The position numbers and the translations under genes are program-made. From positions 5,177,501 through 5,241,500 of the forward strand of contig CM076148.1 in NCBI GenBank assembly GCA_038025085.1: a DNA stretch of 64,000 bases. Reading direction: 5' to 3'. The notes beneath the pieces were generated by a model. That model worked only from the letters and a program-made list of their open reading frames with translations. It did not search any database and was not told where the DNA came from. This document shows positions 34,991 through 47,324 of this stretch, in pieces; the stretch's first letter is position 1, and each line of letters begins with the position of its first letter. This DNA is from Tetragonia tetragonoides (lineage: Eukaryota > Streptophyta > Magnoliopsida > Caryophyllales > Aizoaceae).

Positions 34991-37900
34991 TCAAGGCAAC
35001 CTACATGATTCAATAACTTCACTCACTGTATTATGGGTCTCTGGTGAGATCATGTTCAATGTCAAATGAAAAGTCTGCAGGAAAGAAACAGTGGGTCAGT
35101 ATTATAATTTACAATGAACAAACTCGAACATGCATGTATAGTTGTATACGTGTCTCCCCCTAAACATTCACCTAGCAACTAATGAGCAAATACCAATACA
35201 AGCCCGCCCTTCCCAATAGTCAGTGTTACTGGTCGCAAATATGAGCTAAGAGAGCAGAGTAAAAGAAGGGAAAGGCTAAGTAACCTCTATGGGCTATGGC
35301 TGTTCCAAGATAATCGTGATTAGCCAACCATAAGATCATTAACTTACCACAAATCTCTCCAGCACAGGTACAAGAACTTTCAAGCTGTGATCCGGGAGGT
35401 AATCAGCAATAGCATTGCGTATGCTTTTACTGGTAATGTCAGATGGAAAAGAAACCACTTAGAAAGGAAAATAAATAATCATGAAACAAAGGCACATTGG
35501 GACAAGCATAAAAACCTCTCCGTGGAAAGAAAGGCCAGCAACAGAGCAGCATATGCTTCTACAATCATCTTCTCAGCTTCTTTCTCCCCTTGCAAGACAA
35601 CCTTCTCTGCATCCTGTACAAAGCATTGCACAATCAAAAATCAGACATAATACTACAGATCAAGATTTTAGCACTATTCAAAGTTGACTTTCATAAATTT
35701 TTAATTATAATAACACAGCCTAGTTCAGCCATGCAATGCATAAAGAGGTGTTTACAAGGAAATTACAACAACCATTAACAATGCACATGTTATGCAAATA
35801 TATGCCAGGTATAATGGAGTCATAACATCTGCTCTTTTACAAAACGCCTCTTTTCCCGCTCTTTGACATCCCACCCAGACACATTAATCACATGGAAGTT
35901 TTCAAGACCGTGAACAGAGTGTGCCTTATGCAAGTACACTATAGCATATTCAGTCCTCCTAATATCCGCTCTCCTAAAAACTAACCTGACGTTACACCCA
36001 GAACATAAATTAGTTACTCAAACTAGTTAGAGACTAGCAGAGGCAAAAAGGAACCTCTTGTCACAAATATGATGTATTACTACTTACCCAAGTTTCTGGT
36101 TCTTCATCAGCAGTCTCAACAGCTCCTCTGTTGGCCAAAAAAATGGAGCATAACAATGGTATCACCCCTGTATGAACTGCACCCAACTCATCTGAGCAAG
36201 GTACTGAAACTTTAGCAGCTGCTAGTCGTGATCTGCAGTAAATAGTAAAATACCACAATTATGAGGACAATTTACAATTAATAGTAACTATCAGAATTAT
36301 AAAAAAAAAAAATCACTACCAGAACGTTAAAAAAACAAAGTTACACACAGGACCATGCAGACGAAGAAGAGATATAGGGTCACATACGGAAGATCTCTCT
36401 GCCACGCGCATGCACACACAAAATATGAAAAGTAATATCCAAAAAAAGATATTTCTGTGTTTGATGACAATAGTTCAAAGGGAACTGTGTCACAATCCTG
36501 CTTTCATTCTTCAAATTTGAGTCATCTCCCCTTTCCCATTTATAACCATCCTGATAGCCCAGTTTGCCCATCAAATGCGGGTCCTCACACTTTCACCAGG
36601 CAAAGCTTACATCATGGCACCAAATCCACATTTATGCAAACACAATATGTGCCATTTCACCTTAAGACGGGGTCATCAATCTAATACCATACAAGCTGAA
36701 TATCTTTCACAACTTCATCGTTCAACCTGACAATCAGCTGTAATGATCGCCTTCAAACCCATCATGTACTATTGTACTCCACATAAGTTAATATCTTCAG
36801 CACAGAAAGGGAGGGAGAAAGACGTAATACAAGTTTATTTGGCACACAAATCCTCTCTTAAACATCAATATTTCACAGAAATTTCACCATGACCAAGTCA
36901 TTGAAGTCATGCCAACTCAAAAGCCATAACTAGTTAAATTCTTGTGTTAAATTATCTTAAATACAAAAGGCAGCTGATAGAGTGCAAATCAAAGGAACTT
37001 TTTGGAAGCACACAAAGAGATTCTCCAATATCTCTTGGCACCAACTTCTACATCTCTCTTAAAGTGTATATATCAAATTTCAAAACAGTATTGGTTAAAA
37101 GGAGGTCATTTTTCTAAAACTTAACAGAACAGAACCACATTTTAAACCAGGAAAATAGTCTCACAACTGAAAAGTGTACAACATCATAGATGGAGGAAAG
37201 TTTCAGAAAGCAGGAGGGTGGATCATAAGAGGAAACATAAATGAAGAAATAATTCTGACCTACCTGTTATAGGCATCATTCTCTACCATATTGACAAGCA
37301 AGCCCAGAATTGTAACAAGAAAATCCAACTCTTGATCACTGAGATGTACATCTGTCTGGCTTCCAAGTTGTGGACTAGAAGTAGTCAACAAGGTATTCTC
37401 TTTTACTTCATTGGAAGAGTCAATTCTGAATGAGGGAAAGTGTCTTGCTATCAAAGAAGACAGAGTTTCAAGCCCACCACAAGCAGCAATTTGCTGGCAA
37501 CCAAAGGCATTGTCATTTGTCAAGTTCATGAGTACCTGTCATAAAGAAACAGTTGCTTTGTTAAATTCATCTTGATCCAAAACACTGCCAAACTTATCTG
37601 GCAGAACTATACTATTTTGCAACATTTTAAATCTTCTTCATTTCCTAATGTAATAATAATCAAGCAATATCCAAGTGCATAAAGCAGGGAAGAAATTCTA
37701 GTACTTTCTTAGGAGTACTTGTGCTAAAATCACAATGTCACAGAGCTGCCTACCCACAATGCTGGACAAATTAATATGTCTAACAAGATTCAGAGAAAAG
37801 TATTCAGAGAGTGAAACCCATCCTATAAAAGTTTGAACAGCAAATGCTTACCAATACGGAGGCTGGACAAAATTAAAAAGTCTAATAAGTATCAAAGAAG

Positions 37901-40900
37901 CAAATCGGTCATTAGATTAATGTGGGCATGTGGCACCAACAAGAAAGTAATTTGCTTGACGTAAAGCCTCTCTAAAAAGCTAGGCCTAATAAGGTCAACT
38001 AGTTCAGCCCACATCCACATTATTGAAGAAGCAAAAATAAGAGTCAGATAACTTTCATGGAAAGCCTACCTTGATTGTAGTCAGAAGGCAATCAGCCACA
38101 AGGGTAGAATTTTCTTCATAAATTGCAGTGGTGCATGAGGTGTCACTTGAATGAAGATTTCCATCATTTGGTTCCTCATTGCTGAACGCTTCCTGGCTCA
38201 GCATGGGCTGAGATAAACACTCTTCTTGGCTCAAAAGTGTCATAGACAGGAACCTATCCTCAGCATCTCTAACTGGCGGCTTACTTTTCTGTTTTCGCCT
38301 TCCTTTATTTCGTCTTACAGAAAGCTTATCCCACTTAGAGGGCCCAAAGTCATCTTCGTCAAATGCGAAGGGATCTTGGCTTTCTTCTAAATCTATAAAC
38401 ATATCGTCATCAGTTTCATAAGGCCTTTTCCCAATAACTAATTTTGTCTGTGAACCATGATCATTTACAGGTGCTCCACCATGAGAACTTTTTGATGAAA
38501 GACTGCATGAACCAGATATGGAGGAACTAATCTCTATCACACCATTTCCAGCCCCAGATCTTGTCTGTGAACCATGATCATTTACACGTGCTCCACCATG
38601 AGAACTTTTTGACGAAAGACTGCATGAACCAAATGTAGAGGAATTAATCTCTATCACACCATTTCCAGCCCCAGATCTTGTTGTAGTTCCAGAATTTGAT
38701 GGTAATGATCCAGATTGGAAACTAGAGAACCGATAGCTGCTTTGGGATGCACCCAAACTTGTGCCTGAAGAGTATCTTCCCGAGCTACTGCACTCTTGAG
38801 AAGACCGTGAGGAGAAAACTCCATCGTTGTCCCCTGAGATGTTTGAGAAGAAAGATATAAGCCACAAGGAAGGACTTTTATACACTGAACGTGAACCACA
38901 AATGACCAATACCCTAACATAACAATCATTTTTATAGGACTTATATTAGAGACAACCCATGTCACTCAACACTTCTATTATGGTAGTTATAGACTACCTT
39001 TCTGTCCTTTATTCAAAAAGGATCCGGAATGATCACCCCCATTTGCATGAACTGTAGGCATTTTAGGGCTGGAAGTTGCTGAAGAAGTTCTCATTAGTGT
39101 GAGATCTGTGAAGGATTGAAGAACAACGCAAACACAAAAAGACAGCATGATTCTTGTCAAAGATTTTATAACTGAAGAGGAGAAGGCAATATTTTAATCA
39201 GACAGTTGGCAAAAATACCTGACAAAACCCTGATGAAATTGATCATGAGTTTTACAAAGGATAGAGCGGAGCTTTTACCACCCAAAGCCCCTTTCAGTCT
39301 AAGTAAATGACCCTGTAATTAGAAATTTGAAATTAGCTAGAGAGCACCATATACCCACAAGACTGACAGAAAAAAGCAACTAGCTCCGAGTAATCAATTA
39401 AAATAGTAAACAAGACAAAAGGTACAATAAGCAAACAAAATCACATATTATTTACCTGATTTTCCTTGCTTAAGAATGTAGCATTCTCCATGATTTTCAG
39501 GCACTTTAAAAGCTGTGGCAGACATTGTAGATTACCGTCCTTTGACTCCCTAACTGAAGGGCCATTATGTTCAACTGAATCCTGGAGGAGGCATAAGAAG
39601 TCACTATCACACATTATAAGAAGTACAAGCTACAATGTACATGTCATGTCACTATATAAACTTCATCAAACAAAAATCCTCTGCACTGACTTAATCATCT
39701 CACCCACCGCCTCTCTTCCCAAGGCCACCAAAGAGAGGGAAGAAAGAAAGAAAAAGGGTGAAGGGACAGCATTTCCAAACAAGAAATTTCAAATTTGACA
39801 TCCATTGGTTTGACTAGCCTCACCTTATAAGCTTGGTAGAAAATTAGTCTCATTACCCCCGTTCTTCTAGAGAATCTTAAGTCATATTGACCACTGGATT
39901 GGTAGTTAAAAAAACATCCTAATAAACTATGGTGACTCTGAATCACAACGAAATTTATGTCAAAAATTCTTTGTGATTTGTTTACTACAACCACATAAAA
40001 AGAAAATTAAAACAAAACACATAATAAAAGTCATCGCAGATCCATTTATTTTACATCATCCATAAAATCAGGAATTAAATAGAGAAGAGAACCAAAACCT
40101 GAGTACAATTCCATCTAATATACAAACTCTCCTAATATATTATAGACTACAACAACAACAACAACCCAGTAAGTGTCCCGCCTAGGGCGGGGTCTGGGGA
40201 GGTCCAGATGTACGCAGTCTTACCCCTAACTAGTTGCCTAGAAGAGAGACTGTTTCCGAACTAATATATTATAGACTGGCGGGTATTATTCGAGTTATAC
40301 CAGTAGATGCTAAGGGTAGAATGGCAGATAGAAAATCCAGAAATTCCAAGTGACAATTCATCTAAGCCAACTGCAATGCATCATTGTCTCCTTCGAGAAC
40401 TTAAACCTTTTTCCTTTTTCTTTTTTTTTGAGATGTTGTGAACTTAAAACTTAAAAGAGCTTAATATTTACTTTAATACACGCATTTCAATCAGGGAATC
40501 ACCAAAGAAATAACATTGTCACTTTCTAGGAATTTGATTTTCACCAGCATTACAACAAATTATGTAACATAACAAACATAAAAGTTCACACCTCCAAAGT
40601 GGAATGAAATTTTACTGCAAGCTCAAAAACCGCATCAAGGCCTCCCAGCTCTCGTAGTTTTTCCTTAAAGTTGCCACCGGCTTTCCTCATTGTGCCAGTG
40701 GTATCTGAATAAGCAAACAGTTGAGATGTCAAAATGAACGGTAAGAAAAATTGAGCATCCAGCTAGTGAAATGATGATAAGAACGTAATCTAACCAAATG
40801 TGAACTGGTAAAGTCTCAGGGCAGTCACAAAATGCTATGAAATAAATACATAAGCTACTGAAGAAGATGATTAGATGAAGAAAGGAATCTAACCACGTAT

Positions 40901-43900
40901 GAAGTGGTAATTTCTCCCAACAGTTACAAAATGCTATGCCTCAAAATGGAAAAGTATTACTAGTCTATCTATTACAAGTAAAATATCAAAATTCCAAAGT
41001 GTAATCTAATGCAAACTAACTTCAGAGAACTTCCTGCATTGGTTCTTTCTCCTGTTTCCTTAGTTGTGCTGCTTCTTTTTCTTTTGGGTGGGTGGGTGGG
41101 GGGGGGGGGGGGGGAGGGGGAGGGAAGGGGACATGATGAAGAAAAGAAGTTGAAAAACTAAAAATAGACCAATCATTCTGTATATTACAAATGCAAAACC
41201 AGCGCTTAAATGCTTACTCTGCCCTCCTTGACCCAGAGTTGAGAAACAGAGGAGGATATAAATAACACAAATTTCAAAATGATAACAGTAAAATCTATAA
41301 TAATAATAACAATAATGATAATAATAATAATAATAATAAGATAAGAAGATGAAGCATTATAGATAAGCCCAATTGCACTCTTTTCAACGAAGCTAGATAT
41401 TAAGATTTATTTCCATTGAGAGACTGGGTCTACCACTAAAGAGAAAAACCTCTGCAAGACACAGGAAAAGAGATAGCTAACAATATATGGATGATGAAAA
41501 ACCACAAATTTCAACACAAGCCTTAGTAGGTATAGAGATGTATGAAGCACAAAGATTGTAAGAAGACTCGCATATTCCCATCTCAGCAAATAGCTATATT
41601 TAGATATCTTGAAAGCATGACCACTGTGAAGCAGTATTTCCTGCTAATATTTAAGATACTGCTACAAGGTATTAGACATTGAAAAGTAGTAGAATTTTAT
41701 GTACTACCTTGAATAGAGATTGTTGACATGCAAGCTTTCTCCATAGTCAACAAAGATACCCAATTTGGGTTCAACTCCGGCCTAGATATGTCATCATTCT
41801 CCACATTGCTTGCTTTCAAGTCCTTACAATTTACAAGTGTCTCAAGGACTTTGCTGATTAATGCGTTGGAGCTTGATTCTAACCTTTTCTCCACATCCTG
41901 TGGAATATGTATACGTTTCTGCAATGCAAGAAGCTTCTGACTGATGCCAGGTACTTTGTCAACAGGAGCGTCAGCAACAATTGGTTTCAACAGTTTTAGC
42001 AAAAACTGGATGGAAGACGATGAATCCAAAAGGTGATTGTCCTGACCCTGAGAGAACAAAATATAAAATGAAACAATTGAAAAAGCATATAAAAGAACTA
42101 GAAAACGCAAGTGGCAACTCTACCAACTAAAGGTTAAAAAAAAATAGCAAACACTACAGATTATATTACAAAAGAGAAATTTAAGCATGCTTCAGTCAAC
42201 ATGTTACAAAACTCTGTAAATCCAGCTAAGGTGGCTTACCAGCTGCAAAGAAAACCATGTGATGAAATTCACGTAGTGTAACTTGCTTGTCAAATTACGT
42301 TTACCTTCACTCCTAGCACATCCGTAACCACATCAAGGTCAATTAAAATATTTCTCCAATCCTAATTCACCTACAGCTTAACTTTTAAAGCAAATCCCAT
42401 GTAGAAGGTAAAAGCTTGGTCTGTAATGGTCAGATTTGGATTGGTGAAAAAACATCCCCCAAGTTTCAGCTACCAATAAACAAAATATGGGAAGAGATGC
42501 AGGTAACTTAATAGGACATTGCAACCTCAAAAGTATCACACCAGCAGGATTTAGATATCTAAAGCAACTTCCTTCTTGATCACGTGACATGGTTAAAGTA
42601 GAATCCATGAGCATTCAACTCGAATTTCTGCAAACCTTATGCTGTATAAGCTATGCGTCAAGCATCTAGAGTAGACAAAAGCTAGTGCGAAGGCAGTGTT
42701 TCGAAGATGCTGAATATAAATGCTTCTCCTTCGTTCTACAGAAAGCAGGAATACAGGACCTAGTATAGGTGCAGAATACGCAAATTAAAAGCGTAATGAG
42801 AACTCATAACCTGCATCTAGAGTAGACAAAAGCTAGTGCGAAGGCAGTGTTTCGATGAAGCAGAATATAAATGCGCCTCCTTCGTTCTACAGAAAGCAGG
42901 AATACAGGAACTAGTATAGTTGCAGAATACGCAAATTAAAAGCGCAACGAACTCATAAACTGTATACAATTCCCAAAAGGAAAAAGAAAAAATTATGCTC
43001 TGGAGCTTGATTATAGAAAGGAAAAATGACAAGGGATCTAAGCAAATATTGTGAATTGATATTCTTGAATTAAAAGCACAACCCCAGTTATTGAACTGAT
43101 GTAGCACGTATCAAGATCAATAATGAACCTCCTTCTCATAGGCATTCTATGAGCCAAGTTGAACCACAATCCTGGTGAAGACCTTGGAAGCAATGTCTTT
43201 TCACAACCTATATTTGACTAAGCCTGGTCCCCAAACCCATCACCCTGCTACACAGCACACCAGGAAAGAAAACGAAGACCGAGAATAGTAGTTAAACCTC
43301 CCAGCATGAAGTATTTCTTTACTGAGTCTTTAACATGTAAAACAGCTAAGCACAATTCCTTGGGATTAATACTGGAATAAAATACATATACAGCAACAAG
43401 AACAGCCAAGCGCACAGACTCCATCTAGAGAGCAGTTTCGGGGTGGTTTGATGTGTGCTCACAGCTTTATCCCTACATATGCATTTACATGCACCAAGTA
43501 ACATACAGATGGGAGAAGAGAGAGAGGGAGCTGATAGAATATGTGGGCAAGAAACCACAAGACTACTAAGACTGTTCCTCAGTCCTCACCACAGTATATC
43601 AACATATAACCAAAACTCTTAAATCATAATCCAAAAACATGTCAAGTGAGCAGGAAGCCATTACTTACATCAGTTGTTAAAATATAGAACAGAGTTGCAG
43701 CAGCTAAACTGCAAGGTGAATCATCAAGGCGGAGATCCAAAATCGAATCAATAATTGTCTTCGCCATGCTGAAAACAAGATAACCACAATAAAAAATAAC
43801 ATACATATCATAACGAAGTAGATAACACAATATGAAACGTAATCATAAAAGGAAGACTTTATGAAACTAGGCACACACAGAAACACACTTGCCCCTGACC

Positions 43901-46900
43901 CCCACTTCCCACAAAATAAAACAAACAAACAAAAAAAGGAACAGCAATAGCATACAGTTTTTCCCCGGTTTCCTTTCTGCTGTCACTATAACAAGTTAAC
44001 AAAAAAACCATTTTTGCAAATGTTTAAGAAAATAATAATAATTTGTGGGTCTATCGGAAGCAATCTCTCTTCTAGGCGACTAGTTAGGGGTAAGGTTGTG
44101 TACATCTGGATCTCCCCAGACCCCGCCCTAGACGGGATACTAACTGGGTTGTTATTGTTGTATAACAAGTTAACAACTTTCCTTCTTGCCAAATCATGCA
44201 AAAACAGAGTTCACATATGCTGGAACAAAAAAGCAATTGTTGAAGACGAGAGAGTACCAAACAGAACTCAACAAGCTTTCTTCAGCAAGTATTCACTTTG
44301 TTTCTTTATGGGGCCATTTGGTTCAGCTATTTTTAGCTCAAGAAAGGGAATCAAACTCCCCCTTCCCTTTGCATGGTTTGGTCCCCCCCCTGTACCTTCC
44401 CACCGCTCTCAATCCTCATCCCCTTTCGTCCATCTTCCTTATTCCTCATCAAGACTCCAGCGTCCGTACTCCTCCTTCCCAACCCATCACAGTCAACCCA
44501 AACCTCACAAGACAATGCTGCTTTCATCCTTCCCATGATCCCAACTTAACACCAACCATTGGAAAACTATTTTCAACGATTTAATTATTAAAAGCCCATA
44601 GATCCAACTTTTCCTACTTTCAACGTAGGTGAAAGAGTCCTTAGTACTTAGTAGGTGGTTTTTGAACTTTGAACCATGATGTACATTATCAAATGGCTAA
44701 AGAAACAGTCCGCTGCGTCTTACTATTAGAGTATTACTCCCTCCGTCCCACAATATAAGTCGTTTAAGGTTTTTGCACACGAATTAAGAAAGTTATTAAA
44801 TAGTCTCATTTCTATCAAAAATAATTAAATTTGACTAGTTTACCCCTTGACTTTGTATTTAGCCAAAAAACGAGTAATTAATGAGGTAATGTGAAAGAAG
44901 GATAGAATAGGAAAATAATAATAAATGCTTTATAGGAACTCTAAACGACTTATAATATGGGAAAAAATCAATTTTCTAGAACGACTTATATTGTGGGACG
45001 GAGGGAGTAGTAGTTAAGTCACAATATACTAAAGCATTTTTTGTTTAGGATCCAACAGAAATAACCTCTTTGCAATTCTAAGGATAAGGCTTCATACACA
45101 ATAGGAGGGAACGATTGGTAAGGAGACAACAAAGTGAACCCCCAACTATATACACCAGAACCCCTCTTCTTCCATTATCAACATAGGTGAAAAAGTCACT
45201 AGTTATTTCAACTTCAGTTACAAAGAGCTATATTAATGCTCTCCAATGTCTCGCTAACCTACTACTCTTATTTCTGAATGAATGCAATATTCCCATCTTC
45301 CTCCAATGTCTCGCTAAACTAATACCCTTATTTCTCATATTATCCAAGTAGCAAGTCAGTACGCAATCTCAATCTAATTTAAGGGTAATAACTTCGCTCC
45401 AGTTGTTTACACAAGGCTGTCCAAACCTAGCAGCTAAGCATGATTCTTGCCGACATGACTGAACTTGCCAATAACCAGCTAACCACGCATTTGACAATAA
45501 GAATGCTTGAAAGATAGGTAATTGGTTATACAGAACTCCTAACCCATTCCATAAATGCATGATTTCATAATGGGCAATTTACAAGAGCATGTACAGCCAA
45601 GAACGACATTCGAACATAACCTTAATCCCCAACAATCCTTGCAAGTACACATTCCCATCTTCACACAATCACCCAATTCGTTATGTACCCATAAGACCCC
45701 ATTTCAACACATAATACCAAACACCCAGAAATCAGTGCAACAAAAACAATCGCATTTTCATATTTCACTTACCCCTGGGCCCTAGTAGGAAGTTAACTAC
45801 GGGTTACAAGACAAAATGCCTAACTAAACTACACTCGTATTTGTTGTACTTGTCAAGTATCAAGCCCGTATGCAATCTCAATCTAATCTATTTGAAATAA
45901 GTTATCTCCAGTTCTATCCATGTGGTTTTGCAATTTTGCATATATTTGATTATTTGAACAACAATGCTTGAAAGATATTCATAACAGGCAAATGATAAAC
46001 TATTACATGGAGTCATGGACTACTCCATAGAAAATTTGAAATACAAACTAAACCCCCACCCATCGTTGCATAGATATTCCCATCTTTTCACAATCCCCAA
46101 ATTTGTCATATACCCATCACACCTCATGTCAAGACAAAATATCAAACACCCATACCCTAACCCCAAAACTCCAACCTCAAAATTTCAAAGTTGACTTACC
46201 CCTGATCTCCATAACGGGCAATTTACATCACTACTAACACCTCGAACTACCAAGAATACCATTAAAATATACTAATCCCCACCAATCATTTCTCAATTAC
46301 CCTAATTGTTATACACCCATAAGACCCCATTTCAATACATAATACCAAATAAGCAGAAATCAAAATATCAAAACTTTTAATTAGATAACATGGGTAATTG
46401 GGTATGCAGGCTTTCCATACTATACTCTCTGTTCATCTGACTAATTATACTTTCATGTCTTCTACTTGTCAAATAGCAAGCCAAGTAAGCCATCTCAATC
46501 TAATCTAATCTAATCTAATGGAAATAGCATCTCCCCCGTGTACACACAAGGCTGTCAAACATGATTATCTCTTGCCAGACAAAACTGAATTTACTAACAA
46601 CTACCAAGAACCCCATTGAAACATACTAAGACATAACCCCCACCAGTCATTTCACAATTCTCCAATTCATTATACACCCTTAAGAACCCATTTCCATACA
46701 TAATACCAAATACCCATAAACATCAAACATTTAAAATTTCAAAAATTCAAATTTGACTTACCCTTGAGCCTTAAGAAGCCTTCGTTGCTGAGAAGTCCCA
46801 CAAACATTCAACAAAGCCAACAAACTAGCCCTTCTAACGCTAACCCCTTGCCCTTTCCTCAACCCATCCAATGCAAAATCAACCTCATCGACACACTCCA

Positions 46901-47324
46901 TCATCTCCCCATACTCCTGCGTCTCCATCAACGTCGCCGTCTTCGCTCTCTCCCTCTCCCACTCCCTCTCCCTCTCCTTCTCTCTCCTCCCATCATTCAA
47001 CTTCTTCGCCTTCTTCAACTTTCTCTCTCCTCCTTTCAATGATTTATTCTCCACTGGGGTTAACAACTGGAGCGAATTATCCTCCGAATCGAAGTTCCAA
47101 CGAGTTAAATCTTGTGAAGAGAAAGTAAACTTGCAAAATCGTTCTTGTTCTTGTTCTTGTTCTTGTTCTTCTTCGCATTGATTTTGAGAGAGAGAAAGCG
47201 AATACGACGAGGTTTTTTCATCATCTTGTTCTTCATCTCTGAAACTAAAGGGGTCTTCTTCTTCTTCTTCTGATAATGTTCTCCCGATCTCTCTACTACG
47301 ACGGCCGTACGTTCTAACGATCAT
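34991..47324 (-). CDS. WAPL: WAPL (wings apart-like) cohesin-release factor, 13 exons
   Basis: A nuclear protein that removes cohesin from chromosomes in meiosis and mitosis. Exons (transcript order): 47324-46762, 43768-43669, 42047-41708, 40704-40592, 39581-39456, 39312-39219, 39105-38998, 38833-38070, 37535-37264, 36232-36088, 35613-35516, 35429-35348, 35074-34991. All junctions are GT-AG and keep phase; the product is 962 residues, close to the Arabidopsis proteins. The N-terminus is MIVRTYGRRSREIGR, a plant WAPL hallmark, then a Glu/Gln-rich stretch. The WAPL domain includes MMECVDEVDFALDGLRKG, VRRASLLALLNVCGT, MAKTIIDSILDLRLDDSP, AAATLFYILTTD, FLLKLLKPIVADAP and NLTNDNAFGCQQIAACGG. It ends LNMISPETHNTVSEVIES. 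The MIVRTY ATG at 47322-47324 is the family start. Exon 8 carries a 39-residue tandem duplication. Confidence 0.94.
38444..38677 (-). repeat. 117-bp in-frame tandem duplication inside WAPL exon 8
   Basis: Two adjacent units, 38444-38560 and 38561-38677, encode the same 39 residues: SGAGNGVIEI, then SCSLSSKSSHGGA and VNDHGSQT. There are only a few differences, such as NSSTFG versus SSSISG and ARV versus APV. It lies in the Ser-rich linker, not in the conserved helical core. Confidence 0.95.
40149..40260 (-). mobile_element. SINE copy (112 bp) with 17-bp TSD, WAPL intron 4
   Basis: A perfect duplication CTAATATATTATAGACT lies at 40132-40148 and 40261-40277. In element orientation it begins TTCGGAAACAGTCTCTC, has GGGGTAAGACTGCGTACATC and CCGCCCTAGGCGGG, and ends in five GTT units. 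It lacks the upstream 45 bp present in the 44003-44160 copy, so it is a 5'-shortened insertion. Confidence 0.9.
41090..41125. repeat. Poly-G tract in WAPL intron 3
   Basis: GGGTGGGTGGGTGGG runs into an 18-20-base G homopolymer and then GAGGGGGAGGG. On the coding strand this is poly-C. It can form a G-quadruplex on the template strand, and its length is likely to be unreliable in assembly. Confidence 0.85.
42662..42963. repeat. 151-bp tandem duplication in WAPL intron 2
   Basis: Units 42662-42812 and 42813-42963 both start GCATCTAGAGTAGACAAAAG and end near CTCATAA; they differ at about a dozen positions and small indels. Confidence 0.9.
44003..44160 (+). mobile_element. SINE (158 bp) with 16-bp TSD, WAPL intron 1
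   Basis: A perfect duplication TATAACAAGTTAACAA lies at 43987-44002 and 44161-44176. The unit includes TTTTGCAAATGTTT, an A/AAT-rich spacer, GGGTCTATCGGAAGCAATC, the GGGGTAAG and CCCCAGACCCCGCCCTAG blocks, and a GGGTTGTTATTGTTG tail. This is the best-delimited member of the family in the window. Confidence 0.9.
44737..45007. mobile_element. Stowaway MITE (271 bp), WAPL intron 1
   Basis: The ends are CTCCCTCCGTCCCACAATAT and its reverse complement, the classic Stowaway (Tc1/mariner) terminal repeat, flanked by TA at 44735-44736 and 45008-45009. No coding capacity; the outer 35 bp are nearly perfect inverted repeats. Confidence 0.95.
45350..46790 (-). repeat. Diverged tandem units next to WAPL exon 1, carrying donor-like sites
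   Basis: Phrases recur in the same order. TCTCAATCTAATCTA is near 45367, 45875 and 46493. ACACAAGGCTGTC is near 45411 and 46544. TACCCATAAGACCCCATTTC-like text is near 45685, 46315 and 46670. A block ending TGACTTACCC is at 45770, 46194 and 46754. On the coding strand the last block reads GGGTAAGT, and the 46754 copy is the true exon 1 donor. The units look like old local duplications that include the exon 1/intron 1 junction. Confidence 0.6.

Noticed and set aside
46764..47128. Frames rich in Leu/Pro/Ser on the plus strand opposite WAPL exon 1
   Set aside because: Shadows of the Glu/Arg-rich WAPL coding strand; no independent evidence.
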